DNA of 64,000 nucleotides, from NCBI RefSeq assembly GCF_003386165.1, contig NZ_QRDV01000001.1:186001-250000 (forward strand). Direction: 5' to 3'. Positions within the stretch are counted from its first letter, which is position 1, and every line of letters begins with the position of its first letter. The notes beneath the pieces are model-generated. The model had not been told where the DNA came from and did not search any database. It worked only from the letters and a program-made list of their open reading frames with translations. Below, piece by piece: positions 10,401-19,090 of the stretch. The stretch is from Winogradskyella eximia (GTDB lineage Bacteria; Bacteroidota; Bacteroidia; Flavobacteriales; Flavobacteriaceae). The translations under genes were made by a program, and so were the position numbers.

Positions 10401-10762
10401 GGTCCAACATAATTAAAACTTCTATTAACGCCCGAATCAAATGTTGCTGAGCCAATAGAGAGTGTACTTGTAGTGTCACCTGAAGCTTCAGTATTACTTC
10501 TTGTTATTACAAAAGTCATTTCTGTACTACTTACAAAGGTTTTGCTTCCTATGCTAATATTAGGCAAACTAATACTAGACGCAAGACCAGAAGTAAATCC
10601 TGTGCCAATAATAGTAACTTCACTACTAGTTGTAACTCGTGTAGGAAACACGTTGGTTACAGTTTGACTTGTTGCAGTATTTGCATTAAAACATAAAATA
10701 GTTAAAACGAAGAACTGTACTAAACTAAGACACTTTAATGTGCGAGTAGTTTTAAATTTCAT
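7478..10762 (-). CDS. Giant secreted protein with IPT/TIG domain and T9SS C-terminal sorting domain
   Basis: The 1094-residue protein starts with a Sec signal peptide (about residues 1-33, ending near TATSQ). An IPT/TIG-like beta-sandwich follows (about 34-118), then a long region with repeated Thr/Asn/Asp-rich beta segments. The last ~75 residues (AITVYDLNGKEI onward, ending TKKIIN) look like a type A T9SS sorting domain. Cargo of this kind is exported by the Por/Gld/Spr machine and either anchored to the surface or released. About 430 residues before the sorting domain are homologous to the same region of the next gene (shared motifs IGNPYPSA, SGQ-F-V, YADGAT, FAIQG-like). No enzymatic motif was found; adhesion is a guess. 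Confidence 0.85.
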   Translation of the reverse strand: MKFKTTRTLKCLSLVQFFVLTILCFNANTATSQTVTNVFPTRVTTSSEVTIIGTGFTSGLASSISLPNISIGSKTFVSSTEMTFVITRSNTEASGDTTSTLSIGSATFDSGVNRSFNYVGPSSKSVTDSSTYRVREVYTTWDQNNNGTGFWESSDFVSGDTSTWPNDSHELLGFKMNYGGNDIIFSTGVNDNLLETELASLGVDVSATSTEYVSQDFKAYSTNGVSGKPNSNNYIGFADKIDGSTGTIVLNNTVRKTVYDVIIDGIKGLDMGTGIANFNNQADIRFYSGNGDIGAVNDGVPDLLITQIAQPGGSDVYYYADVDGNVVGRPVKLAFINNNNNRLYQWKVDFYRLDYSSGSTFETAIPTTASFGNGQNRGFRMAAFSLEDFGIDGSSNGDITDIDNINMGAGGSSDMAFMAYNKAAFDIKSPIINEAPISRFVCRLPTISDLVFNVDGNVEAPTSDTKETIHYRWFKNNIDLLNDDSNTLTIEAGLTDADLVDVNYRVRVENGYGAVDIPFTINKGGTPSYWDGSNWVLPTIYNDITINDEDRHLIFSDDYNETVDLVGCDCAVPAGKSVIIPSGSTITLYNEIMVESAIPAGFDGDGNATNALPSGSFILENNASLVQINDVINSGEIKVERTVNNLHAYDYVYWSSPVLNFNISNIPGDLKYEWHTNDTNANGTLGNWVTASGTMPVGKGFIARAPSTTSFTTTFSGLPNNGNIPWTVYKTNSGTQDVNDKHWNLIGNPYPSALNTNKFLADNTTIEGSVYVWTHTQEASVIENQPYYENFAVNYGNQYVTWNHLGGSDPSDDFDGNIASGQAFFVQVLEGSAGTSSTINFTNNMRYDINENSFDNSQFYRSSNQEEQLETEKQLIWLSLANENNTASSTLIGYADGATEGKDRLFDAYTNNTGLNLYSLTSQNEKLAIQGLPLPFIETNTVPLGYNLTENGIYKIAIGNVKGSLFVDEGQSIYIEDTNTGVIHNLRASPYTFLGEVGVSNDRFLLRYTSSSLSTSDINNSNTFAYVKDGMLNVTSESDIKAITVYDLNGKEIVFYKSKGQIRNINESFQFSKGLYLISITLEGNILVTKKIIN

Positions 10763-10880
10763 AAGTAGGGTAGTTATATTTTATATTCAGCTTTATCAAG
10801 AAACGCTAATTTGGTATAATGATCTTGATTTAGGTTGTTGAGGGGTGACAAATATGCGAAAAAAAATCCGATGAAAAAAC

Positions 10881-10917
10881 AAATAATCAGTTAAAACGTA
10901 TAAATAATCAGTTAAAA
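10881..10917. repeat. Tandem direct repeat with 21-bp period, LytTR-site-like
   Basis: The 16-mer AAATAATCAGTTAAAA occurs at 10881-10896 and again at 10902-10917, exactly 21 bp apart, i.e. on the same face of the helix. Each copy contains TCAGTTAAA, which fits 8 of 9 positions of the published LytTR half-site pattern [TA][AC][CA]GTTN[AG][TG]. The pair lies directly upstream of the -7-like box of the minus-strand T9SS cargo gene, where an activator would bind. Confidence 0.5.
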
Positions 10918-11221
10918 AGCTTTTTTGTGACAGATTTTAAAACATTTTTTCGTGGTTTTTGCACAAATAATAATTAAATAATAGGTATTAATATTGTTAA
11001 ATTTTATTTCTAGTTGTGATTTTAGTAGAGAACACTAGAGTTATATATTGTTAAAAATGAGCTCTTTATTTTAAGTTTCTACGTCTGTTATTGTTTAATC
11101 GGAGAATAGTATTTACACTATAAAACTCGAACCTATAGATACTATTTAATAAAAAAGATTGGTTTTATAATATGAGACAGATGGTGTTTATCTAAAACAA
11201 ACTAGATGTCGGGCAGGAAAG

Positions 11222-11258
11222 TCCTAAAAGCTTATATAATTCATGTAAGCTTCAGGGA
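11222..11258. repeat. Stem-loop downstream of the protease-like gene
   Basis: Arms AAGCTTA (11228-11234) and TAAGCTT (11246-11252) pair perfectly, and an outer CCT/AGG segment extends the stem after a 2x2 bulge. It lies about 50-80 bp past the stop of the minus-strand gene. The T-run is too weak to call it an intrinsic terminator with confidence. Confidence 0.25.
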
Positions 11259-11301
11259 AATATATTATCTAAGGTGTAATCTATTTTAAACGATTAGGTG
11301 T

Positions 11302-14300
11302 CTATTTCTTTATAACAGGAACACTTTTAGTATTTCCATATAAGCCTATGACTTTTAAAAAGTAAATACCTTCACTAATCCTAGAAAGATCTAAATAGTT
11401 GACCTCAGGTTTAGATAAAATTAACTGCCCTAAATTATTAAACAACTGTAATGATTTTATGGTTGTTTCAGACTTTACATGAATAACACTTGTTGTTGGA
11501 TTTGGATACACTTCTATAGCTGCAATTTCCTTATCTTTAATCGATAAATTCTCTGAATTGAAAACTATTTCAAACCTATCTTTAAATTCTCCCATTTCTG
11601 AATAAAAACTGTAGTGTTCAGCATTTAAGTTATGGACTACATTTAATAATTTATCACGTAGATAAATGGTATTATTTGTTAAGAAACCTCCTTCTAATTG
11701 TGGAATAGAAATAGTGTAAACGGTAGTATCATCTACTCCCGAATAATATGCAAACGGTATAACTTCATTGAGATTTAAATCACTTGGATTTTTCCCTTGA
11801 ATCGCAAATCTTCTGGTATCATTTTCAATTTCTGTAAATAAAATTGAGGTGTTCCCACCATACAGACTTCGAGTGGCATCAAAAGAAAAACCATCAAAAC
11901 CGCTAGTAGCACCATCAACATAAGCGATAAGTATTTGGTTGAAAATACCGCTTTCAGTAGTAAGGTTTAACCACAATCTATTAGTATTTGTTGTATTAGA
12001 ATTTCTGAAAAACTGATTATTACTTATTAAATCCGCTTTACGCATACTATTATTAAACGTTAATGTTCCGTTAGATAAGCCTTTTACAAAAAACCCTTGA
12101 CCAGAAGGAATTGTGTTATCACTGTTAGGAATATTATTGTCTGTTAAAGTACCACTACCAGCAATATTACCACTGCCAACAGTAATAATGGCATAATCGT
12201 TTGCATTAAAGTTTAAACCTTGATTACCATCGTTGTTGTTATCTGGAGGACTAGCATGAGACCATAAATACGCAGACCCACCAATAAGACCAGAGTTTAA
12301 TGCATATAGATTATCAAAATCTATAGCACTAGGATAAGGATTCCCTATGAAGTTCCAATCGTTATCAGTAGCCAAACCATTAACATAAATAGGTGTTTCT
12401 ATAATAGCATTATTAAATGCACCTTCAAAAGTGGCTAGATAAGCACCTGGGAAAACACCAATAGGAGAAACAGTTGCCGCATAACCTACACCTGGAGTCA
12501 TAATCGATCCTGCTGTTGCTATTTGCCAGTCATTACCATCATCATCAATATCATCGCTACCAAGAATTGTGTTATTAGAACTATCTAAATATTGATCTAA
12601 ATAGTTTTGTGCATTGTACCAAAAACGTCTATTTGCTGGAGCAATATCTAAAGCATCACCAATAGTTTCATCCACAATTGGAGAACTCCAATAGGTATAA
12701 TCATACCAATTATTAACAACAGTGGTCTGTTTATTTACAAGCGCATTACCTCCAGGATTAAGAATAAATGCATTTTCTAAATCTAAATTCTGAACAAATG
12801 CTCCATGAGTTTCTACCCAAAGATTTCCACTGATAGAGGCTATGCTTTGTACTTCTACATAGGTTGCATTTTGTATAAAAAGTGTCGCACCTGCATTTAC
12901 AACTAATTCACAGGCACTAAAACTTCCGTTAAGTAGAGTATCATAATTGCCATTAATTATGGCTTCTGTATTAATATCTGGATTACCATTGCTCCATGTT
13001 GTGCCGTTCCAAGTGGTACTACTAGAACAACCACAAGCAAGCACAATACTTTCTTGATAAGATAAACTACCACACTCATTAGATACCATATGTGTTACGA
13101 CATAAGTGCCTGATCCAGGAAAGGTATAGCTTGGGTTGGTGTTTGCTAAATCAGTACCAGAACCTGAAACATCTACTACACCATCATTGTCAAAATCCCA
13201 TTCATGAGTTTCGTAAGTTTCAGTAGCTTGAAAAGTATATTCTAAACAGTCTGATAAAGAAGTCGTCGTAAATGTTGCATCTGTTGGTGCTTCATTTAAA
13301 ACTGTAATATTGACTGTAACCGTATTATCAGGGTCATTTATATTATTTAAGGCTGTAGACGCAGGTGTTGTGGTAGTATTTACATACGTCACCGGAAACG
13401 TTCTGCGCAACTCTAATTCTATTGAGTTTTCAAGGTTACTTAGTGTTATTATAGAACCATTGCTATTTATAGCATTTATGGTATAATTTACAGATGCTAG
13501 TAGTGTATTTAATATGCCGTCTGTATAAATACTTGTAGTATCATCTAAATCTGTTAATTGAATTCCGTTGGTAATATCCCACCATTCGTATTGCATATTA
13601 GAGACTGAGCATAAATCTATACCAATGCTTTGGGTGGCACCACAATCTACAATGTAATTATTTGGTGTATCTTGTAAATGGTCTTCTATTAATTCTACTC
13701 TGTCTAATGCCAAGAAATAATATTCTCGAGCGGTCGCATAAGGTCTACCAGAATTAATATAACTATTCCCTATGGCGTGGCTAAAAACTAAAAACGAATT
13801 AGAATTATCTATGGTTGAAGGTGAATTAAATGTAGTCACGGTTTGAGACCAATTAAAATCTATCGCATCATCATTAATAAGTAAGGTACTATTATTGAAG
13901 AAATTATTGTTTACAGTATTACTCACGGTAATTAACTGTGTGTCTCTATCATGTACATATGAAAGATTGTAATAATTTGTAGCATTGTCACTTAAACTAA
14001 CATCCAAACCAATATTGGGTTGCGTATTATTAGATGGTGTGTTTGTGCCAACATAGGCTGGATCTATACCATCACTTTTATGATATGACAGAAGGTATTT
14101 TACATTGGGTTGTAATGTAACAGCTGTCATAGTACTTTCGGATTCAAATGCTGAGTTAGGACCAGAATTATAAGGAAACTGATTTCCATAAAAATTAAGT
14201 CTTCCACTAGATGGATCTGTATTTGGTAAAGACGTAGTATTTCTACCTATACTGAAACCTAAACCAGAAGAGTCACATGTGCTATTGTCGTCTAACATCC

Positions 14301-15960
14301 ACTCCGTTGTTCCAAACTTAAATCGCCATCCTGGTATGGTATTAACATTGTTACCACTAGAATGTCCATATAAAATACAAAAACGAGAAGGGTTATCTAA
14401 AAAATCAATTTCTGGGTTACAAATTAAATTACAATCACTTGTATTTATACATCCAAAATTTGGACACATTATCACTTTAATGTTTACAAAAGTGTTATTT
14501 CCTAAATTGCCATTAGTATCTTTTGGTAGGTAAATTAACTGGAGATCTCCTACAAAATTAGGTGTAATTATAAAAGTTCTATTTGGTGCAACACCTGTAA
14601 AAGTTGTAATTAAACTACCATTTAAACTTAAGTTAGAAACTTCTAAAGCTAAACCAAGACTAGATATATCATTACTTAATAAATCTTGTTCAAGGATATT
14701 TAATGTATTTCCCTGGCAATTTTCAACTGTTGGTTGTGTAATTGGGTTTTCAAAATCATTGATTCCAAAAACTTGAGCCTCACAACCTGAATAAGCGATA
14801 ACATTACTAGTGTTATTGGTTATAGCAGTAATAATAGCAGGATTTCCAAACTCAATGATGTTATTATTTCCAAATTGAGTTGATAGATTATAATTTAAAC
14901 TACAAAGAATATCAAACTCTTGAGAGAGCGGTCTTCTTGAAGTTTCAGCAGCAATGGCATATGCCATTATAAAATCGTTAAGTGGATAGTTACAGTCATT
15001 ATTTAAATCTACATGACTTAAACTTGATCCATTAGAAAAAACCTGTGGTGAATGAACAGGTAAATTATTATCTCCTAATCTTATTTCGGAGGTACTTGGA
15101 CAGCCATTTGTTATGGTGTTAATAGAGACCGCACTATTAAAACTCCAGTCTAATCCTGTAGATACAATCAAATCATCATTTGTATCTGTATGCAGTAAAT
15201 TATCATATTTTAAAAAAGCCCTTCCATTTTTTGGGTTTCCTAATTCGTCTATACCTGAAGCAAAACCTAAAGCATGCATTATCTCGTGCAATAACACAGC
15301 ATACATATCAAATGTATTTGTTCCAGTAATTCCAGAAGGGTTATTAAAGTCGCTGTACCAAGAATGAAAAAAGTTAACTCGTATTAAACCATCCCAGTTA
15401 TCAGGATCATTAAATCCCGAATTAATAGCTTTCCATACTTCACCTTCTACAATGGTACCTGCTGCAGCACCTAAGTAATCATAATATGAAGATGCTGATG
15501 CCAATACACCACTGTTAACAGACATGGATTGCAACTCTATCTTTACAGGCTCTGTAACACCTGTTGATGGATTTTCTATAATTATCTGCTCTAAATCTGC
15601 AAAAATCTGTGCAATGACATTTCTATAACCGGAATTACTATTAAAATCTTGGATGCTATTGTCGGTAATAAGGTCTGTTAAATAAATTGCAAACAAACCT
15701 TCTGGGCTAATATAATCTGGAGCTAAGGGTAATGCCCTTTGTTGACCAGCAATATTAGGGTTTATATTTTTTTGTTTTTCATTACCAAAACGATCTACAA
15801 AAATATTATCTGGATTATCCGTTGTATGAAAAGAGCTTCTTGATTGAGCCGTCTGACTAGTATCCTCTAACTCACCACAAGTAAAAACTGATAATTCTTG
15901 ATTTTGTGCAACTAAATTAAACTGAAATAAGAAAAAACAGATAACATAAAAATACTTCAT
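11302..15960 (-). CDS. Giant secreted HExxH metalloprotease-like protein with PKD domain and T9SS sorting domain
   Basis: The start is set at ATG 15960, which gives a clean signal peptide (MKYFYVICFFLFQFNLVAQ). A longer open frame to 16068 would place 36 extra residues before it and overlap dprA. The product is about 1552 residues. Near residue 230 it has HEIMHALGFASG, a zinc-protease HExxH followed by the ALGF seen in leishmanolysin-like enzymes. A later LSHVD and an IMAYAI...DILCSLNY segment resemble the distal part of that catalytic domain. A PKD-like domain (ATETYETHEWDFDNDG) follows, then a module shared with the neighbouring T9SS protein, and the typical T9SS type A domain beginning AIEVYPNPTTSVIHV and ending VIKK. 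It is probably a surface or secreted protease; activity is inferred. Confidence 0.85.
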   Translation of the reverse strand: MKYFYVICFFLFQFNLVAQNQELSVFTCGELEDTSQTAQSRSSFHTTDNPDNIFVDRFGNEKQKNINPNIAGQQRALPLAPDYISPEGLFAIYLTDLITDNSIQDFNSNSGYRNVIAQIFADLEQIIIENPSTGVTEPVKIELQSMSVNSGVLASASSYYDYLGAAAGTIVEGEVWKAINSGFNDPDNWDGLIRVNFFHSWYSDFNNPSGITGTNTFDMYAVLLHEIMHALGFASGIDELGNPKNGRAFLKYDNLLHTDTNDDLIVSTGLDWSFNSAVSINTITNGCPSTSEIRLGDNNLPVHSPQVFSNGSSLSHVDLNNDCNYPLNDFIMAYAIAAETSRRPLSQEFDILCSLNYNLSTQFGNNNIIEFGNPAIITAITNNTSNVIAYSGCEAQVFGINDFENPITQPTVENCQGNTLNILEQDLLSNDISSLGLALEVSNLSLNGSLITTFTGVAPNRTFIITPNFVGDLQLIYLPKDTNGNLGNNTFVNIKVIMCPNFGCINTSDCNLICNPEIDFLDNPSRFCILYGHSSGNNVNTIPGWRFKFGTTEWMLDDNSTCDSSGLGFSIGRNTTSLPNTDPSSGRLNFYGNQFPYNSGPNSAFESESTMTAVTLQPNVKYLLSYHKSDGIDPAYVGTNTPSNNTQPNIGLDVSLSDNATNYYNLSYVHDRDTQLITVSNTVNNNFFNNSTLLINDDAIDFNWSQTVTTFNSPSTIDNSNSFLVFSHAIGNSYINSGRPYATAREYYFLALDRVELIEDHLQDTPNNYIVDCGATQSIGIDLCSVSNMQYEWWDITNGIQLTDLDDTTSIYTDGILNTLLASVNYTINAINSNGSIITLSNLENSIELELRRTFPVTYVNTTTTPASTALNNINDPDNTVTVNITVLNEAPTDATFTTTSLSDCLEYTFQATETYETHEWDFDNDGVVDVSGSGTDLANTNPSYTFPGSGTYVVTHMVSNECGSLSYQESIVLACGCSSSTTWNGTTWSNGNPDINTEAIINGNYDTLLNGSFSACELVVNAGATLFIQNATYVEVQSIASISGNLWVETHGAFVQNLDLENAFILNPGGNALVNKQTTVVNNWYDYTYWSSPIVDETIGDALDIAPANRRFWYNAQNYLDQYLDSSNNTILGSDDIDDDGNDWQIATAGSIMTPGVGYAATVSPIGVFPGAYLATFEGAFNNAIIETPIYVNGLATDNDWNFIGNPYPSAIDFDNLYALNSGLIGGSAYLWSHASPPDNNNDGNQGLNFNANDYAIITVGSGNIAGSGTLTDNNIPNSDNTIPSGQGFFVKGLSNGTLTFNNSMRKADLISNNQFFRNSNTTNTNRLWLNLTTESGIFNQILIAYVDGATSGFDGFSFDATRSLYGGNTSILFTEIENDTRRFAIQGKNPSDLNLNEVIPFAYYSGVDDTTVYTISIPQLEGGFLTNNTIYLRDKLLNVVHNLNAEHYSFYSEMGEFKDRFEIVFNSENLSIKDKEIAAIEVYPNPTTSVIHVKSETTIKSLQLFNNLGQLILSKPEVNYLDLSRISEGIYFLKVIGLYGNTKSVPVIKK

Positions 15961-16054
15961 AAACCCAAACACTACTATAAGCTCACAAAAGTATAAAAAC
16001 GACATTCGCTTGTAAGCTTTTTCTGTATCAAAAGTGGTTTTTATCGTTGTATTG

Positions 16055-17158
16055 TTAAATAACCTCAAACAGTTTTCCTGGTAAAGGTCTTACAACACCT
16101 TTCAATTCCATGTTCAATAAAATACCTGCTATTTTATACGTTGGCATTTCACATTTAATGGCAATGACATCCAACAACTCTTTGTTATTTTCTTTTAGAA
16201 AGTTATAAATAATTTTTTCATCGGGTTCTAGTTCTACAAATAATTGTTGTTGAACTACTGTTTTTTTGTCAGATTCTAATTCCCAATTTAACATATAAGG
16301 CACATCTAACGGATTGGATAGTAAATGGGCTTTCTGAAATTTTATTAAATTATTACAACCCACACTTTGGCTATCAGTAGTTCTTCCTGGAACAGCAAAG
16401 ACTTCTCTATTGTAAGAATTAGCAATATCAGCTGTGACTAAACTGCCTCCTTTTTCGGCAGATTCTATAACTATTGTAGCTTCACTAAGTCCTGCGATAA
16501 TTCGGTTTCGTTTTAAAAAGTTATTTCTATCAAAGGTATCTGTACTCCAAAAATCAGTATAAAACCCTCCATGGTTTTCAATATCTGCCATGTATTTTTT
16601 GTGCACTTTAGGATAAATCTGATTGAGGCCATGTGCCAAACAGCCAATAGTTTGTAAATTCTGTTTTACAGCTGCCTTATGAGCTGTAATGTCTGTGCCA
16701 TAGGCAAAGCCCGAGACAATTATGGGGTTAAATGGCGATAAAGCTTCTACTAATTTTTCACAAAACGCAATGCCACTTGTGGTGATTTTTCGAGCACCAA
16801 CAATACTAATGATACGTTGTTGTTTTATATTAATATTACCAGATTGAAATAATACAATCGGACCGTCAATACAGTGTTTTAAACGTTCAGGATAAGTGTC
16901 TTCAGTAAAATAATGCGCAATAATGTTGTTATCTTTTATAAATTTCAATTCGCGTTCAGCTTCTTCGAGATGGTTTTTATCAAAAAGACCTTGTATTGTG
17001 ATGGTTCCAATCCCATCAATTTTTAAAAGCTTCACTTTTTTTTCGTTTAAAACCGCTTCTGCAGATCCACAATGATTAATTAGTTTTTTGGCTGTTGTTG
17101 CACCAATTTTGGGCACATGCTGTAAGGCTAATGCATAAATAAGTTGTTGGTCTGTCAT
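16055..17158 (-). CDS. dprA: DNA-processing protein DprA
   Basis: DprA binds incoming single-stranded DNA during natural transformation and loads RecA. The 367-residue protein has an N-terminal helix-hairpin-helix region (about 1-60), then the Rossmann-like core with SIVGARKITTSG, VSGFAYGTDITAHKAA, NRIIAGLSEATIVIESAEKGG and the NREVFAVPG segment. A C-terminal winged-helix-like region (about 300-367) follows. Length and order match the family. It is followed after 94 bp by the T9SS protease-like gene on the same strand. Confidence 0.95.
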   Translation of the reverse strand: MTDQQLIYALALQHVPKIGATTAKKLINHCGSAEAVLNEKKVKLLKIDGIGTITIQGLFDKNHLEEAERELKFIKDNNIIAHYFTEDTYPERLKHCIDGPIVLFQSGNINIKQQRIISIVGARKITTSGIAFCEKLVEALSPFNPIIVSGFAYGTDITAHKAAVKQNLQTIGCLAHGLNQIYPKVHKKYMADIENHGGFYTDFWSTDTFDRNNFLKRNRIIAGLSEATIVIESAEKGGSLVTADIANSYNREVFAVPGRTTDSQSVGCNNLIKFQKAHLLSNPLDVPYMLNWELESDKKTVVQQQLFVELEPDEKIIYNFLKENNKELLDVIAIKCEMPTYKIAGILLNMELKGVVRPLPGKLFEVI

Positions 17159-17387
17159 TGAAAATTAAGTACTTGAAGATATTAATCATCTATTTACGAA
17201 TATAATTATTTAATTTTTAATGTGGATAATCTCAATGGTTAGAGAATTGTGCATAAGCATCTACAATTTTTGGTGCGTATCCTCTTAAAAAAATAATATT
17301 CAATATTTTTTTACTTGAAATTCTAAGAAAATCAATCACATAGAGGACTATTTTTTTTTGATGTTAATAACTAAGTCAGACTTAATT

Positions 17388-17416
17388 TTGTTCAGAAACA
17401 AAAATTTCTAACTTTG
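17388..17416 (+). promoter_or_regulatory. Promoter of the HU-SPOR gene
   Basis: TTG at 17388-17390, an 18-nt spacer and TAACTTTG at 17409-17416 fit the Bacteroidota promoter pattern. Only 7 nt separate the -7 box from the ATG at 17424, so the mRNA should be nearly leaderless. Confidence 0.55.
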
Positions 17417-17423
17417 CGTCTAT

Positions 17424-18365
17424 ATGCAGTTAGAGACTTACATTAGCGACCTTTTATACCGTTACGATTGTGTTACTGTTCCTGAATTTGGAGCCTTTTT
17501 AACACAACGCACATCGGCAAAAATACACGAATCTACAGATACGTTTTATCCACCAAAAAAAGCATTGTCTTTTAATGAACAGTTGCAGCAAAATGATGGC
17601 TTGTTAGCTAATTATATTGCTGAGGTTGAAAAAATACCTTACACAACTGCTATAAATAAAATATCAAAGCATATAAAATCAATTAAGTCGTATTTGGTTG
17701 AAGGGGAAACTATTCAATTTAAAAATATTGGCGAGTTGGTGTTAAATGCAGATGGGAAAATTCAATTTAATCCATCTAATCAAATAAACTACTTAACAGA
17801 CGCTTTTGGTTTATCACACTTTAAATCTGTTGATGTTAATAGAGAAATCTATTTAGAGAATGTTGAGTCTATTGAAGTAAACTCACCTATTATACTAACT
17901 CCAGAAAAACGTGCTAATCGTAATTGGATGAAATACGCTGCTGCAGCTGTGTTTTTACTAGGTTTTGGTGGTTTTGGTGCTGTGACTTATTACAACAACA
18001 ATTCTATTGAAAATCACAACCAATTAGCACAAGAGCAAGCTAACGAGCAACTCGATGCTAAGGTGCAAGAAGCTACTTTTGTTATTAGTAATCCATTACC
18101 TGCTGCGACCTTATCTTTAGAAAAGCAGAGTGGTAATTACCATATTGTTGCTGGTGCTTTTAGAGTGGAGGCTAATTCTGATAAAAAGGTAAGTCAACTT
18201 AGAAGTAAAGGCTATAAAGCACGTAAAATTGGTGCTAATCGTTATGGGTTGCACGAGGTAGTATATGGAAGTTACGCAACAAGAGCGGAGGCACAGGACG
18301 AGCTTTATAAAATTCGTCGTGAGCACAACCGTGATGCTTGGTTGTTAATTAAGGCGCTTAAGTAA
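17424..18365 (+). CDS. HU-like (CCDC81-type) and SPOR domain membrane protein
   Basis: The 313-residue protein combines an N-terminal HU/IHF-like fold of the bacterial CCDC81 type (about residues 1-125, with VPEFGAFLTQRT and FKNIGELVLNADG), a single transmembrane helix (about 170-188), a Glu/Ala/Gln-rich linker, and a C-terminal SPOR domain (about 232-310). SPOR domains bind denuded septal peptidoglycan. The topology would put the HU-like part in the cytoplasm and SPOR in the periplasm. A role in division or cell-wall remodelling is inferred from SPOR; whether the HU-like part binds DNA is unknown. Confidence 0.9.
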   Translation: MQLETYISDLLYRYDCVTVPEFGAFLTQRTSAKIHESTDTFYPPKKALSFNEQLQQNDGLLANYIAEVEKIPYTTAINKISKHIKSIKSYLVEGETIQFKNIGELVLNADGKIQFNPSNQINYLTDAFGLSHFKSVDVNREIYLENVESIEVNSPIILTPEKRANRNWMKYAAAAVFLLGFGGFGAVTYYNNNSIENHNQLAQEQANEQLDAKVQEATFVISNPLPAATLSLEKQSGNYHIVAGAFRVEANSDKKVSQLRSKGYKARKIGANRYGLHEVVYGSYATRAEAQDELYKIRREHNRDAWLLIKALK

Positions 18366-18523
18366 TTTTCTTACAATATTTGTTTTTCTACTTTATTTAA
18401 GAATTAGGATTATTTTTTCGATTCAAATGTCTTCAATTTATATTTAATTGTACGGATGGCCTTGTTTTCATTTTAAAGGTGCTATTTCATTGTTTTGTAC
18501 TTGAATTTTTTTAACTAATAATG

Positions 18524-18557
18524 TTGCGCATTCATTCTAAAAATGGCTCTATCTTTG
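18524..18557 (+). promoter_or_regulatory. Promoter of the acyl-CoA thioesterase gene
   Basis: TATCTTTG (18550-18557) matches TAnnTTTG, with a TTG at 18524-18526 (spacer 23 nt, slightly long). It lies 19 nt before the ATG. Confidence 0.5.
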
Positions 18558-18576
18558 CACAAATTTTATAATCCTT

Positions 18577-19086
18577 ATGCCATCAAGAACCGCATTTCAG
18601 TCTAAAACTATAGTTACCGATTTAGTGTTACCAAGTGAAACCAATCCTATCAATAATTTATTTGGTGGTGAGTTGTTGGCTCGTATGGATAGAGCAGCTA
18701 GTATTTCTGCGAGAAGGCATTCTAGACGTATTGTAGTGACCGCTTCTGTAAATCATGTTGCTTTTAATAGAGCTATACCTTTAGGTAGTGTGGTAATGAT
18801 TGAAGCTAAAGTGTCTAGAGCATTTAATTCTTCTATGGAAGTATATATGGATGTTTGGATTGAAGATAGAGAGTCTGGCGAACGCGTTAAGGCTAATGAA
18901 GCTATTTATACCTTTGTTGCTGTAAATGAAACAGGGCATCCTGTAAAAGTGCCTGAGCTTGTCCCTGAAACTGAACTAGAAATAGAACGTTTTGATGCTG
19001 CATTAAGGCGTAAGCAATTGAGTTTACTTTTAGCTGGAAAAATGAAACCTGCTGATGCTACTGAACTTAAAGCACTTTTTGAGTAG
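18577..19086 (+). CDS. Acyl-CoA thioesterase, hotdog fold (YciA/ACOT type)
   Basis: This 169-residue enzyme should hydrolyse acyl-CoA to free acid and CoA. The hotdog signature is visible: NNLFGGELLARMDRAASISARRH (helix with the catalytic acidic residue in the ARMD segment), VTASVNHVAFNRAIPLGSVV and a C-terminal extension. It stands alone on the plus strand with its own promoter and is convergent with the EnvC-type gene only 4 bp away. Chain-length preference cannot be read from sequence. Confidence 0.92.
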   Translation: MPSRTAFQSKTIVTDLVLPSETNPINNLFGGELLARMDRAASISARRHSRRIVVTASVNHVAFNRAIPLGSVVMIEAKVSRAFNSSMEVYMDVWIEDRESGERVKANEAIYTFVAVNETGHPVKVPELVPETELEIERFDAALRRKQLSLLLAGKMKPADATELKALFE

Positions 19087-19090
19087 TAAC

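Larger units (their letters stand above)
10763..11301. other. 539-bp intergenic region between two T9SS cargo genes
   Basis: No convincing ORF is present on either strand. It holds the 5' leader of the IPT-domain gene (minus strand), a -7-like CATATTTG at 10850-10857, a pair of 21-bp-spaced direct repeats (10881-10917), and near the other end a weak stem-loop (11222-11258). The rest is plain AT-rich sequence. Confidence 0.6.

Noticed and set aside
11222..11258. Stem-loop as a terminator of the protease-like gene
   Set aside because: The stem has a 2x2 bulge and the T-run is weak, so it is listed only as a stem-loop.
15961..16068. Longer start for the protease-like T9SS gene
   Set aside because: The extra 36 residues precede a complete signal peptide and would overlap the dprA stop.
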